Source: Mastigias papua (taxonomy: Eukaryota > Cnidaria > Scyphozoa > Rhizostomeae > Mastigiidae). From it: DNA of 64,000 bases. Each line of letters starts with the position of its first letter. Position 1 is the stretch's first letter. Under the pieces are notes generated by a model. It ran no database searches. It saw nothing but the letters and a program-made list of their open reading frames with translations, and had not been told where the DNA came from. Position numbers and translations under genes: made by a program. The stretch covers positions 1,743,501 to 1,807,500 of the forward strand of contig OZ025283.1 in NCBI GenBank assembly GCA_964019165.1, given 5' to 3'. Positions 1 to 12,338 of the stretch are shown in pieces.

Positions 1-648
1 AGTTATCACCCAGCCTGGAAACAAGTGTCTTATGCAATTTTGGCCCCACCAAACTGAAGTGTCGGTTTAAAGCCTCCAGAACATCATGCTCTCGAGTGAG
101 ACATTTTCCATCTATTTCTACACTCAAAAGCCTCACTCAAGTATCCTTTTTTCCCAGCACGTTGTTGATGGTTTCCCACATCTTGTTTGGATTATTTGGA
201 TTATCTATAATCATATCACTTAGTCTATGATAATAGTCCCTGATTGCACTACGCATCTCTCTTATTATCCTATTGCATAGTTGGTTAAATGCAGATCACT
301 TTTCAGGGGATTTTTCAGATTCTTGTTTCAGTTTGTCCCTTTCACTCCTTAGGTTTTTACGGGAAATAGTGAGCCAAGGAGTAAACTGACTATGAACCCA
401 TTTCCTTTTTATTGGTGCATGAAGATTTAAGATAGATTCAAAAATCTCCTGAAATGTGGCTGCCATACTTTTAGGATTATTATCATATAGACGAAGGCTG
501 GTTTCCCAATCAATCTGTTGACAATCATTATGGAAAAGCATGTTATCATATTTGTCCATGCTGTGAGACTCAATGATGTTCGTTTATTTTCTATATATCC
601 CCAAGCATGTATCTTCCGAATAACATATACCGGATAGAAGTCAACCAT
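1..648 (-). pseudogene. Non-LTR retrotransposon (CR1/L2/Jockey-like) ORF2 fragment
   Basis: Read on the minus strand, this is the linker between the endonuclease and reverse transcriptase of a LINE polyprotein. The stretch around 559-296 has the family pattern of a conserved HAPIKRKWV block, then PWLTISRKNLRSERDKLKQ. Downstream (about 295-1) the same protein continues as a basic helix (NRIIREMRSAIRDYYHRL), then a MWETINNVLGKK block and ALNRHFSLVGPKL, both typical just before the RT domain. A stop interrupts the reading near 135 and the frame changes near 295, and the RT core lies outside the window. It would encode the endonuclease/RT that copies the element by target-primed reverse transcription, but this copy is dead. 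The LINE call is firm; the exact clade is not. Confidence 0.75.
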
Positions 649-1594
649 CCCAGTTTTTATTACATCTACAGATATTATATATTAGGGACCAAAGAGTATT
701 TGACTTAGGAGCTGACAAGTAAATGCGTGAAAACGTAGACTCAGAGTACAGAAATAATAAAACCAACATACATTATTGAAAAGGAAATTGATACTCTCCA
801 GTTTGGAAGTGACGCCCCCTGCCTATTTATTTTCCAAAACATGCATACCAGGACATTCTTATTGCAACGCCCACTTATCAATTTTGGGTTGAGAGGATCT
901 TTTCCCAACAAGACCTTCAGGTGTCCCTCAAATGTAAATCATGGTGACTGCTGTGGTAAAGAAATGCTTGCGTGAAATGATTAAGTGCTGACAAAAGCAC
1001 TGAAAACTCAGTTGACAGTTGTGCCGATGATGACAAGATTATGAACGAGGAAGATAGGCACATTTTTAGCATCGTAGAAAATATGTAATGAAAGTAATGA
1101 AAGCTCTTTCAAAACACTGAGATTTTTATCCAATGAGTATGTTGTCCTTCTCTGCAACTCCAGCAATAACAGCCCACCCCATGGACATTTACGATTGACA
1201 GTTTGTCAACCGTCCAGCTTAGCATAACCACCCACTATCAAACGTCTTTGTTATTTACTTTCCAACTGTTTTCCAACCCCCTGCTTATTGGCACACCCTG
1301 TCTATTCAGGACTGGAGTGTACTTGATAATAAATACCACTTTTAGAGCATTAGACAGCTGTGGTATTGCAAACTAGTGTGTGCGTGTTACAGTTGATTTA
1401 GTGTAAAACACTGAGGTGGGACAACTCCTATCTTCTCACCTATAATATGCGCAGTAAAATGTTCTAGGTCAGGTGATACAAGTCTGGACAGTTGAATGGA
1501 GTTCAACGTCATTATTTTCTGTGTCATGCAAATGGACAAAGCGACATGGGGTCCATCTGATGGACCAGTTGCACTGCCACCTATAAATAGGCCT
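649..1594. other. Intergenic, no recognised feature
   Basis: No reading frame with recognisable coding character and no clear repeat edge was seen between the LINE fragment and the MITE that begins at 1598. Confidence 0.4.
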
Positions 1595-1597
1595 TAA

Positions 1598-2342
1598 GGC
1601 CCCTTATACAGGAGCGAACAAATGACATTTTTGCAAGGATTAGGGCAAGTAGTGCTTTGGCTGCTAGTCTATATGGTCCATGTTTCGAAGTCGTGGTAGA
1701 AAATGGCAGCTAAAATCATTGAAGTGTTGGTGAGAAAAATGAATAGACCTTATTGCTACTCTATGAAGATTGTGGCCAGGTCAGTTAAAATGATAGGGAA
1801 ATATATTGTCAAAGCAATGAGATCATGTTACGCAATGGGTGACCAAGAACACAGAACTCTTTCCTTACTGTACATGTTTATGAGATCTTTGGACCAGTCT
1901 ATGGCACCATGGTTGAAAAAAACTTGGGATATTCAAAGACTCTGGCACTGGTACTTGTTAAAAGTGAGTGAACTTTAAACATGGAAAAAGGAGATACACT
2001 TTCACTTCAGATCAAATGCCCCAATCGTGATATCATAGACAAGCAGAAAAGTGGGGGCTCCCCAGCCCTCCCAGCCCCCTGGCTCTGACATGCCTGTTAT
2101 TCCTGTCACATCTAAGGATGAAAAGGCAGTCAATAAAAGAAGGGCTGCTCTTGAGCTGCCCTTATTGTAAGGCATCATTGTTTTCTTGTTAATCCCTGTC
2201 ATCAGGAAGTAACATCAGCAGACAACAACGTTGTAAAACAATGTGTAGAAGGAACTGCCAAGAAGGATCTTCAATGTAATACAATTACTCAGAAGCACAG
2301 TACCATTTAAGGACAGTGTAAAGCTCTCGTGTATATGCGCCC
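1598..2342 (+). mobile_element. Harbinger-type MITE, copy 1, with extra internal DNA
   Basis: The ends match two other copies (12992-13426 and 26376-26812). The left end begins GGCCCCTTATAC and the right end finishes GTATATGCGCCC, near-inverted versions of GGGCCCATATAC. The first 100 bp and the last 245 bp align with the other copies, including the block reading AATCCCTGTCATCAGGAA. The middle carries about 390-400 extra bases (roughly 1700-2095) that the ~436-bp copies lack. A TAA abuts the left end; the right flank reads TTT, so the target duplication has mutated or never matched. The extra segment holds a 91-codon open frame (1703-1978) of unknown identity, which may be chance. Confidence 0.7.
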
Positions 2343-5200
2343 TTTGACAAGCAATGACTACATCCTGTTTGAGAGCTTATGATCAGACATATCCCCTAAT
2401 TCTTTCAGTAGAGGTTGAGCATGTGGTACGGTAGGTAGAGTTACCCCATATTACGTATGTTGTACTGTATTAATCCTTAATGTTTTACAGATTGTGCACT
2501 TACTGTTAAAGCTATTTCAGTTTTAGTTCTTAGGTGCCATTATGACATTATTGCTTACACCTTACCGCAAGAAGAGAGAGTTGGTGCAGGCAAACAGCAT
2601 CCTTGAACTTCCAGAAAGAGGTATGTTGCATTGGCAGATTTAAAGACGTGGGGCAGGGAAAGTATCATACGTAAGTGATATACATTTGGAAGTATGTCCC
2701 GCATACATATCAATTCTATTAAGTCGTACCCTGGATATGTTGAACTGTGCAAAGTTTGACTGTTTATGATCCTGCTTGGATTTATCAAATGGACTCTTTC
2801 CAAAATGATCCGTTGAAGTCCTACCCCAGATAATGTGGGCTGTCTCTACATCGTACCAAGTCTGCATATCTGCGCATCCCAAATTCTCAACGTAATAAGG
2901 GCTAACTATTTGATGTTTCAGACATGCAGCTTTAAATGTTAGAAAGCTTAAAAGGTTTATTGGAAGTGAAAGTTTCTACATTTGTTAGATTTGAATAATC
3001 GAGTATTCCTTGATTGGCAAAGGGAAATGCAGGCTGCACTCACGAATACAAGTTACCAAAGGATAAACGTGTGCTTCAATCTCATGGAGACATAGATTTC
3101 CAACATAGGTGTTGCCTGGATGGTCATAAGAAGAAAATTGATGATGTGTAATCAAGTAGGAGATATATACATCAAACTATCGAGAAATGCTTGTTAACTT
3201 TCCATGCTCAGAGACTATTTTGGAATAGGAGGAAACTCCCTCAACAGTACGATTTATTCTCTCTCAGTATATGGGGTAGCTTAAAAGCATGCATTCCTTT
3301 GCGTACAAACACTTCATAGATTGCCAATGTGCAACCGAAACATGTGACCATACTAGCGGAAGTGACAGGACTTGTAGCGATCACTCACCCATTACGCAGC
3401 ACCATCTAACGAGGAGGGAGGGTGTCTTGATTCGCAACGCTACTTTTAACGACTGCTGACTAGTTATATTTTGTTTGTACAGGGAAAAAGGTGCACGGTA
3501 TAAGAAGTCGGTCAGTGGTCAGCATGACCTTGGTTCATAGGGTGGTCATTGACCCTACACCCAAGTCATGTTTGACCTACTGCCCAACGTCACTGAAGTC
3601 AGATTTGACGTTATTGAGGTGTGTATAATACTAAAATGCAGTAATTCTACAATGTTGAATCCTTGGTTCATGGTTTGAAAGATCTTTATATATCAGTGGA
3701 TTATTCTAGGGGTTAATTAGCACATGTGCACGAAAGGGTGGGTCTCATGTACAGGAAGATTCCATCTTGTCCATCAAAGAAGGTGTTGCTGCACACTGTT
3801 AGTTGCATTAGCAAACCCTTAACTCACTTCCAGTGGTTTAAGTTGGACTTTCTTGATCTCAAATTGATTCCTTAACTTGACTGAATTGGCCATTACATCT
3901 TGTTGAATGTAATGGAAATTTTTGAGAGATCATTTGTTATTCAGGTAGAAAACAAAAGACCAAAGACAACCAAATGTCAAGAAGCTAACTCGTATCTTAT
4001 AAAATTTATTTATTTTCAGTGGCTATTTTTGAAAGTGCTACTTGTGTTCTTATTTTTCACCATTTTGCCCCGTAGTTGTGTGGTTTCTTTGTCTCAATCC
4101 CTGACATGCCTTTATTTCTTGCAAACCAAATATTGACTTGACTTGATTCACACTTTTCATACAGATACCGAGGATGATAATTGCTGAAACCGAAGAATAA
4201 TGTAAGAATACTGCAAAGCTCAAGCCTTGCCAGGCCTTACATTTCTTTGGTACTTTAAGACATAAGTTGTAAACAAAACTAGAGATAATATCTACACTTA
4301 AAGCCTACTAGGGAAAGTTTCTTAAATTTTTGCCCCATTCTACTTCTAAAAGATTCTAAAAGTTGTGTTAGCATGCATAAATATGGTAGAGTAAATGGTT
4401 AGTGTCAAATATAGAAGTGATCTTACAGTGTATTTGCTTCCCATTATGTCGTAAAGGATGTTAGACATAATGTGACAAGCCTTTGTGTGATATGTCCTGC
4501 ATGCCCAAAGGTATGGTTGCAAAATGAGCAAGAAATGTTCATTGGTTGATTGCTGTATTCAGTAGTAAAACACAGTGCAATATCATGCAATATCATTTAG
4601 GTGGGCATTAATTTCAGACAGCATTGATGTGTTTAATATAAATTCTGAAAACTAGCCATCAGTTGTTGAATATATATTCGTTAAAACATCATCATCATAG
4701 ATCACAGTTTATATGAAATAGAACAATAATGTCATGGACCATCAGTAATGTCCATACATCATCCTGCATATGATCATATTGTTGTTAGGGATGAAGTGAT
4801 ATTACACAGGATAACTAGTTGTATATGATATGAAAAGGGGGTTATTCCCCCCATGGTTAGCTTGCAGCTTAATTGGTGGGGGTAAGTGGAAAACTGGGTT
4901 AGCAAGTCCTCACCTACCTCACAATAAAGTAAGAAGTGCACACTAGCATGCTGTTTATATCACTATTGCACCTGATTGATATGAGTTTGAAATGCAATAC
5001 AATAGAATTTCAAACAGTGATGTAACATCAGTACCTTTTTGAATGCTGTGAATATGGTTATGTGGTTGGTAGAAAGAAATCAGTTTCTAAGCATGTTCTA
5101 CCAAGTCGTCATTGAGATCTCTTCTTTTTAGACCAGGACCATGTGGATCACCTGGTGCATTCATACAAACATACAGAGGTGCTGAGAAAGTTTATACCAT
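2343..5200. other. Long stretch without a recognised gene
   Basis: Several short open frames (for example 2555-2803 minus, 3900-4136 plus) have no recognisable motif and low-complexity or unlikely composition. No terminal repeats or RNA genes were seen. Confidence 0.4.
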
Positions 5201-5248
5201 GCATTTTACTATTGGCAGTTTTGGCTATCATAGATATATTATATAGAG

Positions 5249-5515
5249 ATGTTATTTGTATTTACTATTAGTTGTTTCTATAAAGAATATATGAATTGGT
5301 GTATACATTTCACATATCATTGTAGTGGCTGTAATGCAGGATCCTCAGTGACTGAGAATCTGAGCAGGATCATATTGTTTGATATAAAGGCAGTATTTGG
5401 TTCAGTTTGCCATCATGAAGTTACTCAAAAGTTTCTTGATTTGAATCATGGTGAAAGGCAGGCAACCATGTGCAGAGCTAGTGCATTGCTAAATCTCTTG
5501 TGGTACTTGCACTGA
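5249..5515 (+). pseudogene. KDZ-like transposase fragment
   Basis: The peptide contains a block around residues 30-72 reading FDIKAVFGSVCHHEV followed by FLDLNHGER. This resembles the conserved region of KDZ (Kyakuja/Dileera/Zisupton) transposases, in which an acidic D-x-K/T-G-x-F is followed by VCRH and then a GER motif. The first acidic residue and the Cys-His pair are present. Nothing upstream or downstream extends the match convincingly, so this is a short relic. It sits immediately before a Mutator-like pseudogene on the same strand. The family call is moderate and rests on this one block. Confidence 0.5.
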
Positions 5516-5699
5516 AGGTATAGATGAAATATGTCTCTGTGACAAACTTGGAGGTGATAAGTCAAGAAAGCAACCATCTGAACTCAACACAAGGGTAGTA
5601 ATAGCATTTACAGGGATTTGCTGTGGATTTGATTCAATGACAGATTGGTGTAAACTTGTGACTATGCCAAAGTCAATGTCCATACAAACACATATCAAC

Positions 5700-6620
5700 T
5701 GACAAACAGATATTCAGACTGCAGTAATCGATGGAGCTTACAAAGTCACAGAGAGATATGTGTGTGCCATTAGATCTGCCAGTCACAACACTGGTATTGT
5801 TGAACATAAAGATGGGGTCGTAGATATTGCACTTTCATCTGATGGTGCTTGGCGTAGATGAGGTGTTTCTTTGTATACTGGAGTTGCATCAGTCATTGAC
5901 TTCTCAACTAGATTGCCGAGTGACCATGACATTTTATGCTACTTTTCTTTGAAATGTGTCACTTCTGGTAAAAGTAATAACCCAGCTTGGGCAGAGAAGC
6001 ATTTGCAGCCTAAAATATTTTGATGGATCTGATAAGTGAATGGAAGTAGAATGTGCCTGTCAAATGTGGAAAAGATCTATAAAGAGACGCAAACTTCACT
6101 ACACAACAGTGACAAGCCACATGGACCCACTATTCAAGGTGAAAAGGAAGATTGTGTAAATCATGTGTCAAAATGGATGGGGACAGCACTCAGAAAACTG
6201 GTAGATGTTTCCAAAGCTAACAAATAGTCATTCTGTGGTAAGGGGATGCTAACTCAAGAAAAAATATACAAAATTATATGGACGGACCATCAAAGAGCAT
6301 TTTGATGATTTAGATTTGCTAAAAAAGCAAATAGATGCCATTCTATGTCATCTCTCTTCATCTGATGAGCACACAAAGCATGTCCACTACCAAATAGGTG
6401 AGAGATCATGGTGCTTGTGGCAAAGAGCCAAAGCTCAAGGGAAAGATCCTGAAAGCCACACAGATCTGGTGATATTGGCAAAATGTTAGTGCCCATTTTT
6501 CAGCAGCTCATTGATAGTAACTTGCTTAAGCACTGCTCTAGAGTGAAAACTCAAAACCCAAGTGCATCAGTTTGTTTGGAAAATATGTCCAAGAGCCATT
6601 TGTGTAGAGAGACAGACAAT
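5700..6620 (+). pseudogene. Mutator-like (MULE) transposase pseudogene, copy A
   Basis: In frame from about 5716 the translation shows VDIALSSDGAWRR, a stop, then GVSLYTGVASVID. This is the family's first catalytic block, normally S-F-D-G-T-W-x-K-R-G followed by V-I-D. Further on come GEKEDCVNHVSKWMGTALRKL (about 6150-6210), then DAILCHLSSSDEHTKH and ERSWCLWQRAKAQGKDP (about 6330-6450), all recurrent in this animal Mutator-like family. The end of the family block (KTQNPSAS, where the usual form is N-x-S-L-H) is near 6550. At least one nonsense codon (TGA in the DGAWRR block) and several frame changes disable it. It lacks the N-terminal zinc-binding part seen in copy B at 13.8-14.7 kb. Confidence 0.75.
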
Positions 6621-6992
6621 TCAAACAGCTGTTGCCATGTAAAATATTGAATTGAAACAGCTGTTGTCAGTGTAAATAGTGTAATGAAAAACGTGTTCTT
6701 AAGAAATATGACACACTTGTAAGGAATACTCCATCATTTCTCTAAGTTTCTTAGGTTTGTGAGCCATTGTGAGGCATATATCTACTTGATCCTAGAAACA
6801 GATAAATTCAATGCACCTATGATTACACATGCTACATACACTTACATTTCAATGTTAATGTCTAGGGAACGTCTAGTATGGCACTTTCATCAGAAGTGGC
6901 CTATAAGAGTAGGACATGAATGATTCATGAATATTGAATCAATAAGAGCAAAGTTTGGCACAGCAGCTTGTGCTAGTTTGCCAGGACACCAT
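6621..6992. other. Intergenic, nothing recognised
   Basis: No coding or repeat signal was recognised between the Mutator-like relic and the start of homology to the Helitron 3' region. Confidence 0.4.
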
Positions 6993-7918
6993 AGTACTAG
7001 ATAGCAACATTTTGATTTATGGAGCCACTTTCTTCTATCTAACTACCATTATTGTTTGAAATCTGAATTTCATATGGTTGTAACAGATAATTTAGTACTG
7101 GATAGCTGCTTTATTTGTTTTGTATAGCCATAACCTATGAACTCCCCCCAAGAACTTTGGTTGAAATCTAATATGATGATTCATGCTGCTCAGTCATGGG
7201 CTTTACACTCTGTTATATATATAAAGCTGTGATATAGGAATACTAAGCAATATTCTTTTGTTTTATCACCTTGAACTACACAGTCCTATCACAGATTCCA
7301 GTTGTATAACACCTACATTTATGGGTCAGACTTGATCCTTTACCTCTGTAGACAAGATTAGTGGTCACCTACACGATAACAGAACGACTCATACCTGCCA
7401 AGTCATGTGCTATATTGTATCTGTTATGACATCCTAAAATTATATCACTAGATTTTACAAGACTCCTTAAGTTAGAATTGAGTGAGGCAGGAGACAATAT
7501 GTAATGTAGTTTCATTAGCGCCTCATTGTAGAGAGCATTTTAAACACTTCTGTGCATAAGTCATATAATATAGACTAGCTTAGTACTGATACCCCACTAG
7601 AACGCGGGCTCCCCTAGCCCCAGTTGAAAAGTTGCTTATTAGCCTTGGAAAGACTAATGCTGTGCCCCCATGAAAGTTGCATGGTCTGGTCGCATAGGAT
7701 CACGAGGTGACATCATGGGCCTCTGCGATGGAGCATGTGACTTTCGGCCTTGCATTGTGCAAATCGGAGACAAGTGCGAGAAAAAAGTGTGCATAAAATG
7801 GTCAGATACCTGCGCTAGGCTACGGGGCTTCTTGACTTTCTTCCTGTCCCTTTACTGCCCCATGCAACTTTTCACCTGGGGCTAGGGGAGCCCGCATTCT
7901 AGCGGGCTATCAGTACTT
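6993..7918 (+). mobile_element. 5'-truncated Helitron, 3' portion
   Basis: From about 6993 the sequence matches the 3' portions of the Helitron units at 47.4-48.5 kb and 55.6-56.8 kb almost base for base. Shared landmarks are AGTACTAGATAGCAAC, the TTGTATAGCCATAACCTATG block and TAGACTAGCTTAGTACTGAT. It ends in the family palindrome (7575-7918), here with most of the right arm deleted, and in the short terminal hairpin AGCGGGCTATCAGTACT. The final CTAG seen at 43987 and 56761 has decayed to CTTAT-like sequence. The 5' end is missing, so this copy could not move by itself. Confidence 0.75.
7575..7918. repeat. Helitron 3' palindrome, right arm partly deleted
   Basis: The left arm starts CTAGCTTAGTACTGAT and runs through the family blocks TTAGCCTTGGAAAGACTAA and CCTGCGCTAGGCTACGGGGC. 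After the central spacer the right arm jumps from GCCCC directly to ATGCAACTTTTC, losing about 190 bp of the arm present at 48.25-48.5 kb. The outer hairpin GCCCGC/GCGGGC is kept. Open frames on either strand here are by-products of the repeat. Confidence 0.8.
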
Positions 7919-8400
7919 ATTCTATATAAGAAGCAACCTGACCAGCTCTAAAAAAGTGCATCTTATCCTTCAAATATGGAAGCAATATAAAATCAATACT
8001 TGTCAGCTAATCACTCACCTGTTGTGAGGTATCATTTAGTTTTTTATGTACCATTTCTTTGACTTTTTGAGGGACTTGGCTTCGATTTTGTCTGGGAGAT
8101 CACTTCATTCTCCATTGCTGTCCTAAAAAAGGTGGCCTTGAAAAAGTAGCAGAATGAGTATTACCTGAATGCTTCTTTTATTCTCCATGCTGTAAGGAGA
8201 CTATCAATAGCTAAAGACAGCAGTTGTAACATGTAACAGAGTATCCTGCTGAGTATAGAGACTCATGTCTTGATGCCTGGTAGTAGTACTAAGCTTCAGC
8301 CAAATATCCATGTCTACTTTCAGGGCAACAAATGTACAAGTATTAGATGGTATCTGGTATTAGGCTAAGAGGTCTGTCTTCTTGATTGAATCAACCTTGG
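7919..8400. other. Intergenic, nothing recognised
   Basis: No coding, RNA or repeat signal was identified. Confidence 0.4.
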
Positions 8401-8414
8401 GTGTAAATTTTTAT

Positions 8415-8951
8415 TCACTCTCTGAGAAAGATGGTCTGAAATTGTGGACCACTTCCCTGTGAGAGCATAAGAGACTTATCAATACTCTGTAGGAGTACCG
8501 TATTGTCTGCCTTGGTGTCACTAATGTTATACTGCTCTGGAAACTTGCAACCTCCATATAGACTTATCACATCCTCTTTTGAGGGCCTGGTACACTTCTG
8601 CCTATCACTACCACCTAACATCAATGACTCAGAATCAGGAGTGCCCCCGTTCCCAACTGGTCTCTGTGTTCACTGAGCAACAGGGACTAGGGCTGACTGA
8701 GCAGCCATACTATTTACTGACTGAACAGCTATGCTAGTCACTTACTGCGCAGCTATGCCAGTTGCTGACCGAGCAGCCAAAGATAGACTGGGTGCAACTC
8801 CACTATCAAAATGTATGTTCTTAAATGGCGGCTTGCCAACGTGCAGAGAATCAGCAAGGGGCGCATGATAGTTGCCTGCCCTAGGCAACTTTAAAAGTAT
8901 TTTATTATCCTTACTACTATGCTGCACCTGTGTTACCACATTTAGCAGCAA
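8415..8951 (-). pseudogene. Broken coding-like segment with internal 8-residue repeats, family unknown
   Basis: Two minus-strand open stretches (8951-8742 and 8624-8415) are joined by an in-frame region that includes a 24-bp tandem repeat (8672-8791), translating to alanine-glutamine-rich octamers such as SATGIAAQ and SVNSMAAQ with one stop among them. The composition (polar, Ser/Gln/Lys-rich) would suit a gag-like or linker region of a retroelement, but no zinc knuckle or protease motif was found, so no function is assigned. Confidence 0.35.
8672..8791. repeat. 24-bp minisatellite, five imperfect units
   Basis: Units begin at 8672, 8696, 8720, 8744 and 8768, each starting ACTG/ACCG followed by (A/C)GCA(G/A)C. 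The period is a multiple of three, so the minus-strand frame is kept through the array. Confidence 0.8.
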
Positions 8952-9307
8952 TTTTGAGGTTTCAGCTTCATTTGAAGCTGGTGAACCTGACCCGAATCAT
9001 CATCAGGGCCTATCATCTCAGAGCTGGAATCCATCAAGATCTCACACTAGACAACAAGCTAATAAAGAATCTCCAATAATAGTACAATAATAGCAATACA
9101 TTAAACATATCTGTAATCCTTTTTCAGACAGCACAGACTAATGTTGACACATCTGTATGCAAAATCTGTGTGTTGTTCCCTCTAGGTGGCTAGCACGCAG
9201 TCTGCACAACTGGCTGGCTCCTGCGCTGCACTCTCTCTTGTACAGCTACATAATGATGTAAGCTGATGATGAAATAGAATACTCATCTCACAGGCTTACT
9301 TGAGATA

Positions 9308-9361
9308 TTAATATATATCTATATATATATTTATTTATATATATTTATATATATTTATATC
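9308..9361. repeat. AT-rich microsatellite
   Basis: Interrupted TATATATTTA-type simple sequence of about 50 bp. Confidence 0.85.
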
Positions 9362-9519
9362 CAAACCTCCTTTCTATTATATTTCTTGCCAAATTCCAAC
9401 CCCTCCTTTACTCCAACACCCTTCTACTGTATTAGCCACCCAAAAGTATGGGACTTGCCTGACAGGAGCTAAATTAGTGAAGATCTCTTCATGATACATT
9501 GAGATTATGGACTACTTGT

Positions 9520-10137
9520 CTAATACTTATCAGCTGCTGCAGATGGCAATTGCAGATCAGCAAGATCATTTACATAGTTGTGAGCTGCAACTGACAAGAC
9601 AGAGTGTTTTTGCAGGATCCATACTGTCAAACCTATCACAAGTAAGAACGTCCATGCAATTCTTTCTTGCGTTCCACAGAACACAATCTCTCTCATTGTA
9701 TCCCAGCATGGCAAGGCCACTGCATTTGGCAAAGTTTTCCCTGTGCTTTCCAACCATTTGCCATTGCTGGAACCATCCCATGTGCATTTACATCCACATA
9801 GGAATATCCGAAATCTACAGTCAAGGACAGCCAAAACTAACAGTGGAATACTATCTCCTTTTCTGACCAATAACTTGGACTTTGCTTTCTTCATTGTTCC
9901 TCTTACCTCTTCACTTAAGCCAACTACCCCTTCTATCCATGTTTCATCTTCATGGTCAGAGTTCTCTTGCTCATCATCCTTGTTTTTGGGTGTCAATGAC
10001 TGATTTCCTTGCTGCATCACCACAGTTATAGTGTTTGCCAAAAAAACTAATGTCTCTGCTTTCTCCCACATCTTTCTCAATTGACTACCACAGTAATCTA
10101 CTTGGCTGCCTAAATGGAACATCTTCTGGGCAACCAT
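9520..10137 (-). CDS. Unrecognised 205-codon open frame
   Basis: This is one of the longest uninterrupted frames in the window. The N-terminal part is polar, with an acidic stretch (about residues 50-75, DDEQENSDHEDE). The C-terminal half is rich in Cys and hydrophobic residues, including a run of leucines and valines near residues 100-115 and 165-180 that could be a buried strand or membrane segment. A second minus-strand frame (9787-9566) overlaps it and also looks protein-like (repeated Asn, Cys, Asp, Met without low complexity), which suggests a frameshifted ancestral gene. No catalytic or zinc-binding motif was recognised. The flanking minus-strand segments to about 11.45 kb also look coding, so this may be part of a larger decayed minus-strand element. 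Confidence 0.35.
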   Translation of the reverse strand: MVAQKMFHLGSQVDYCGSQLRKMWEKAETLVFLANTITVVMQQGNQSLTPKNKDDEQENSDHEDETWIEGVVGLSEEVRGTMKKAKSKLLVRKGDSIPLLVLAVLDCRFRIFLCGCKCTWDGSSNGKWLESTGKTLPNAVALPCWDTMREIVFCGTQERIAWTFLLVIGLTVWILQKHSVLSVAAHNYVNDLADLQLPSAAADKY

Positions 10138-10225
10138 CTACAATGAACTGTATGCCTTTATGCCTTTATTGGCGTATTCAACATTCACTCTGTGAAAAGA
10201 TTCTCCTTCCCATAAAAACAATAAT

Positions 10226-11460
10226 CTAATTGTGCATTTGCAGCATTATATGGGAGAAAAGTAAAAGTGAAATATAAGTCAATGTGAAAGTAACTAATGT
10301 TATAGCAATAACTATCAAAGGTATAGTAACAGCATCAACTCTTACCTCATTTACATCTAATTCCATTTGACTATGCAAAACAAAGCTATCTTGCTCCTTA
10401 GAAAAGTAGGTAAAATCAACTGAATCTTCCTTCACTATCTATCTACTTTAGCAAATTTTGGATACATTTAACTGTCACCTCACTATCACATGGGTCCTTA
10501 CTGGCTACAAGATAGGTTACAGCCAGAATAAGTCATATCCACTACTACAGAAGTCACTGTAAGAAGTTGATAATCTTCCGCAATGTGCTATGGATGGACA
10601 CTTAATATTCTTAGCCTGTACAAGTTTCAAAGGATGTTAGCATTACTAGTCATGATTTTATGTGGCTTTTATGGGGCTAATCTGCTGTCTGAATATATCA
10701 CTGTAGTGCGATAGCAAGGGAAAGGGAGTACACTAACAAGCTGCAATGCTCGCAAACTTTTATATCTTCACCATGCCGCATTCCAACCATCCCTACTCCA
10801 CACAAACCATTGCCTAATTTATCACATAGTAGGAGAGGAGAGGAAGCCATAGACTTGTGTTTCTTATCATTCACTTCATGCATGTACAGTTATACAGTGC
10901 AATGTGCTACAATTTCAGAGACACTGTTACTTTATTTTTCACATCAGCCTCTACTTATTGTATGTCTTTCAGTTTTTTCTTCTAACACAAAATGATGTAT
11001 GGTACAAGCTAAGGTGACAAGACCCTCTTGAATTCACTCTTCTCATCTTCGTAGTCCTTGACTGGCACTACAAAACCAATCCAAATAGATGCTTTTGCTG
11101 TATTCACCCATAGCAATAGCTCAAATTTGCCAATATCTAGAGGGAACACATATAGCTTCCAAGGCAAAAGCATGCAAATAATAGTTCATTTCCCTTTCAT
11201 ACTATGTTCCCTGTAAAAATGTCTCTAAAATAACTGTCCAACACTTTGATACATATCTAGCATGTGAATAATGAGAACTCTTTAAGTATGTCGGTGTTCC
11301 TTAGCAGAAGCTCTTCATATTTTGAAGACATTGCCAATTTATCATCATATGGCCGCAACATGATGGCTTTTCCCCTTCCCCAACACTTGGATTTATTTTG
11401 CATCTGCATGGCACAGAACATTCCAGTTGTATTTCATAGAGGCTATTGATACTTGAGGCA
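10226..11460 (-). pseudogene. Scattered minus-strand coding-like fragments, unrecognised
   Basis: Short minus-strand stretches read as plausible protein: around 11160-11020 a block containing LDIGKFELLLWVNTAKASIW and GFVVPVKDYEDEKSEF, and around 11400-11265 a block with AIMLRPYDDKLAMSSKYEEL. They are separated by stops and frame changes. No family was recognised. They may belong with the 205-codon frame at 9520-10137 as remnants of one element. Confidence 0.3.
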
Positions 11461-12035
11461 AGCTATAACACATATAGAAAGTAACATGGTGGTTTCAACA
11501 CCAGATTCAATATTCACTATTTATGCTAGAAGGATTGCACTGCCAAATGAAGAGCATAACATGACCAACTAAGCAACATAGTAGTCATTTTCACCGCCTT
11601 CCAAGCAATATAAATTACGATTTTAAAATACCTCTTAAGTTTCTATGATCATTGCAAAGTTCACCCCAGACATTACAAAGAAGAGCTTACTTTCAACCAT
11701 TTACATGCTATGTCACATCAGTAAGGGCTGATTTATATGTCGTGCTTTACTCACATTGAATCAAATGCTATTAAGGTCAACAAAAGTGCAGTTTAAGCTC
11801 ATGAGTGAAATGCAAGTTGATTTAAATGTAGAGCTTCTGTCGCACTTTCACAAGTGTAAGCAAAGCAGCCTTGCTTTACTGTGGTGGTGGGAACTTTGTT
11901 GCCATTTCATTGACTTATAGATATAACGAATTATATCAAGTCAGCCTTTCGTCAGTACTATTCAGCATTATATATTGTTACGAATAGCAGTATTGAAAGT
12001 CAAAGTGCCCGGCTATAAAAAGCAGTAGATATCAC
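11461..12035. other. Intergenic, nothing recognised
   Basis: AT-rich sequence without clear coding, repeat or RNA signal. Confidence 0.35.
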
Positions 12036-12338
12036 ACTTGGTCACTCTGGTTTGTCAAAGCTATGACTTCAGTTTCCCAACAGAAGAGAATGCTAATGAT
12101 AAATGCTTTGTGGTTGGCCTGCAGAAGACAAAGACCTCAGACCACATTTTTGTTATTGACAATTGCAAGGCAAAATGGCTTAGTGATGATATTGTTTATG
12201 TAGCAGTTGCTTTTATCTGCTTTACAATCTGCTGTCACAACTCTTTCAAATGTTCACAGATGGTTCTGTTGAAGAGTAATAAGGAACACTGGCTGGTGGG
12301 AGATAGCATAGTCTTCATATTCTGAGAAAAGATTTAAA

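Noticed and set aside
9308..9361. AT-rich tract as a replication origin
   Set aside because: Simple-sequence microsatellite with no associated protein or iteron; nothing supports an origin in an animal genome.
9507..9866. 119-codon plus-strand frame
   Set aside because: It lies antisense to the longer minus-strand frame and has Ser/Leu/Cys-rich shadow composition with no motif.
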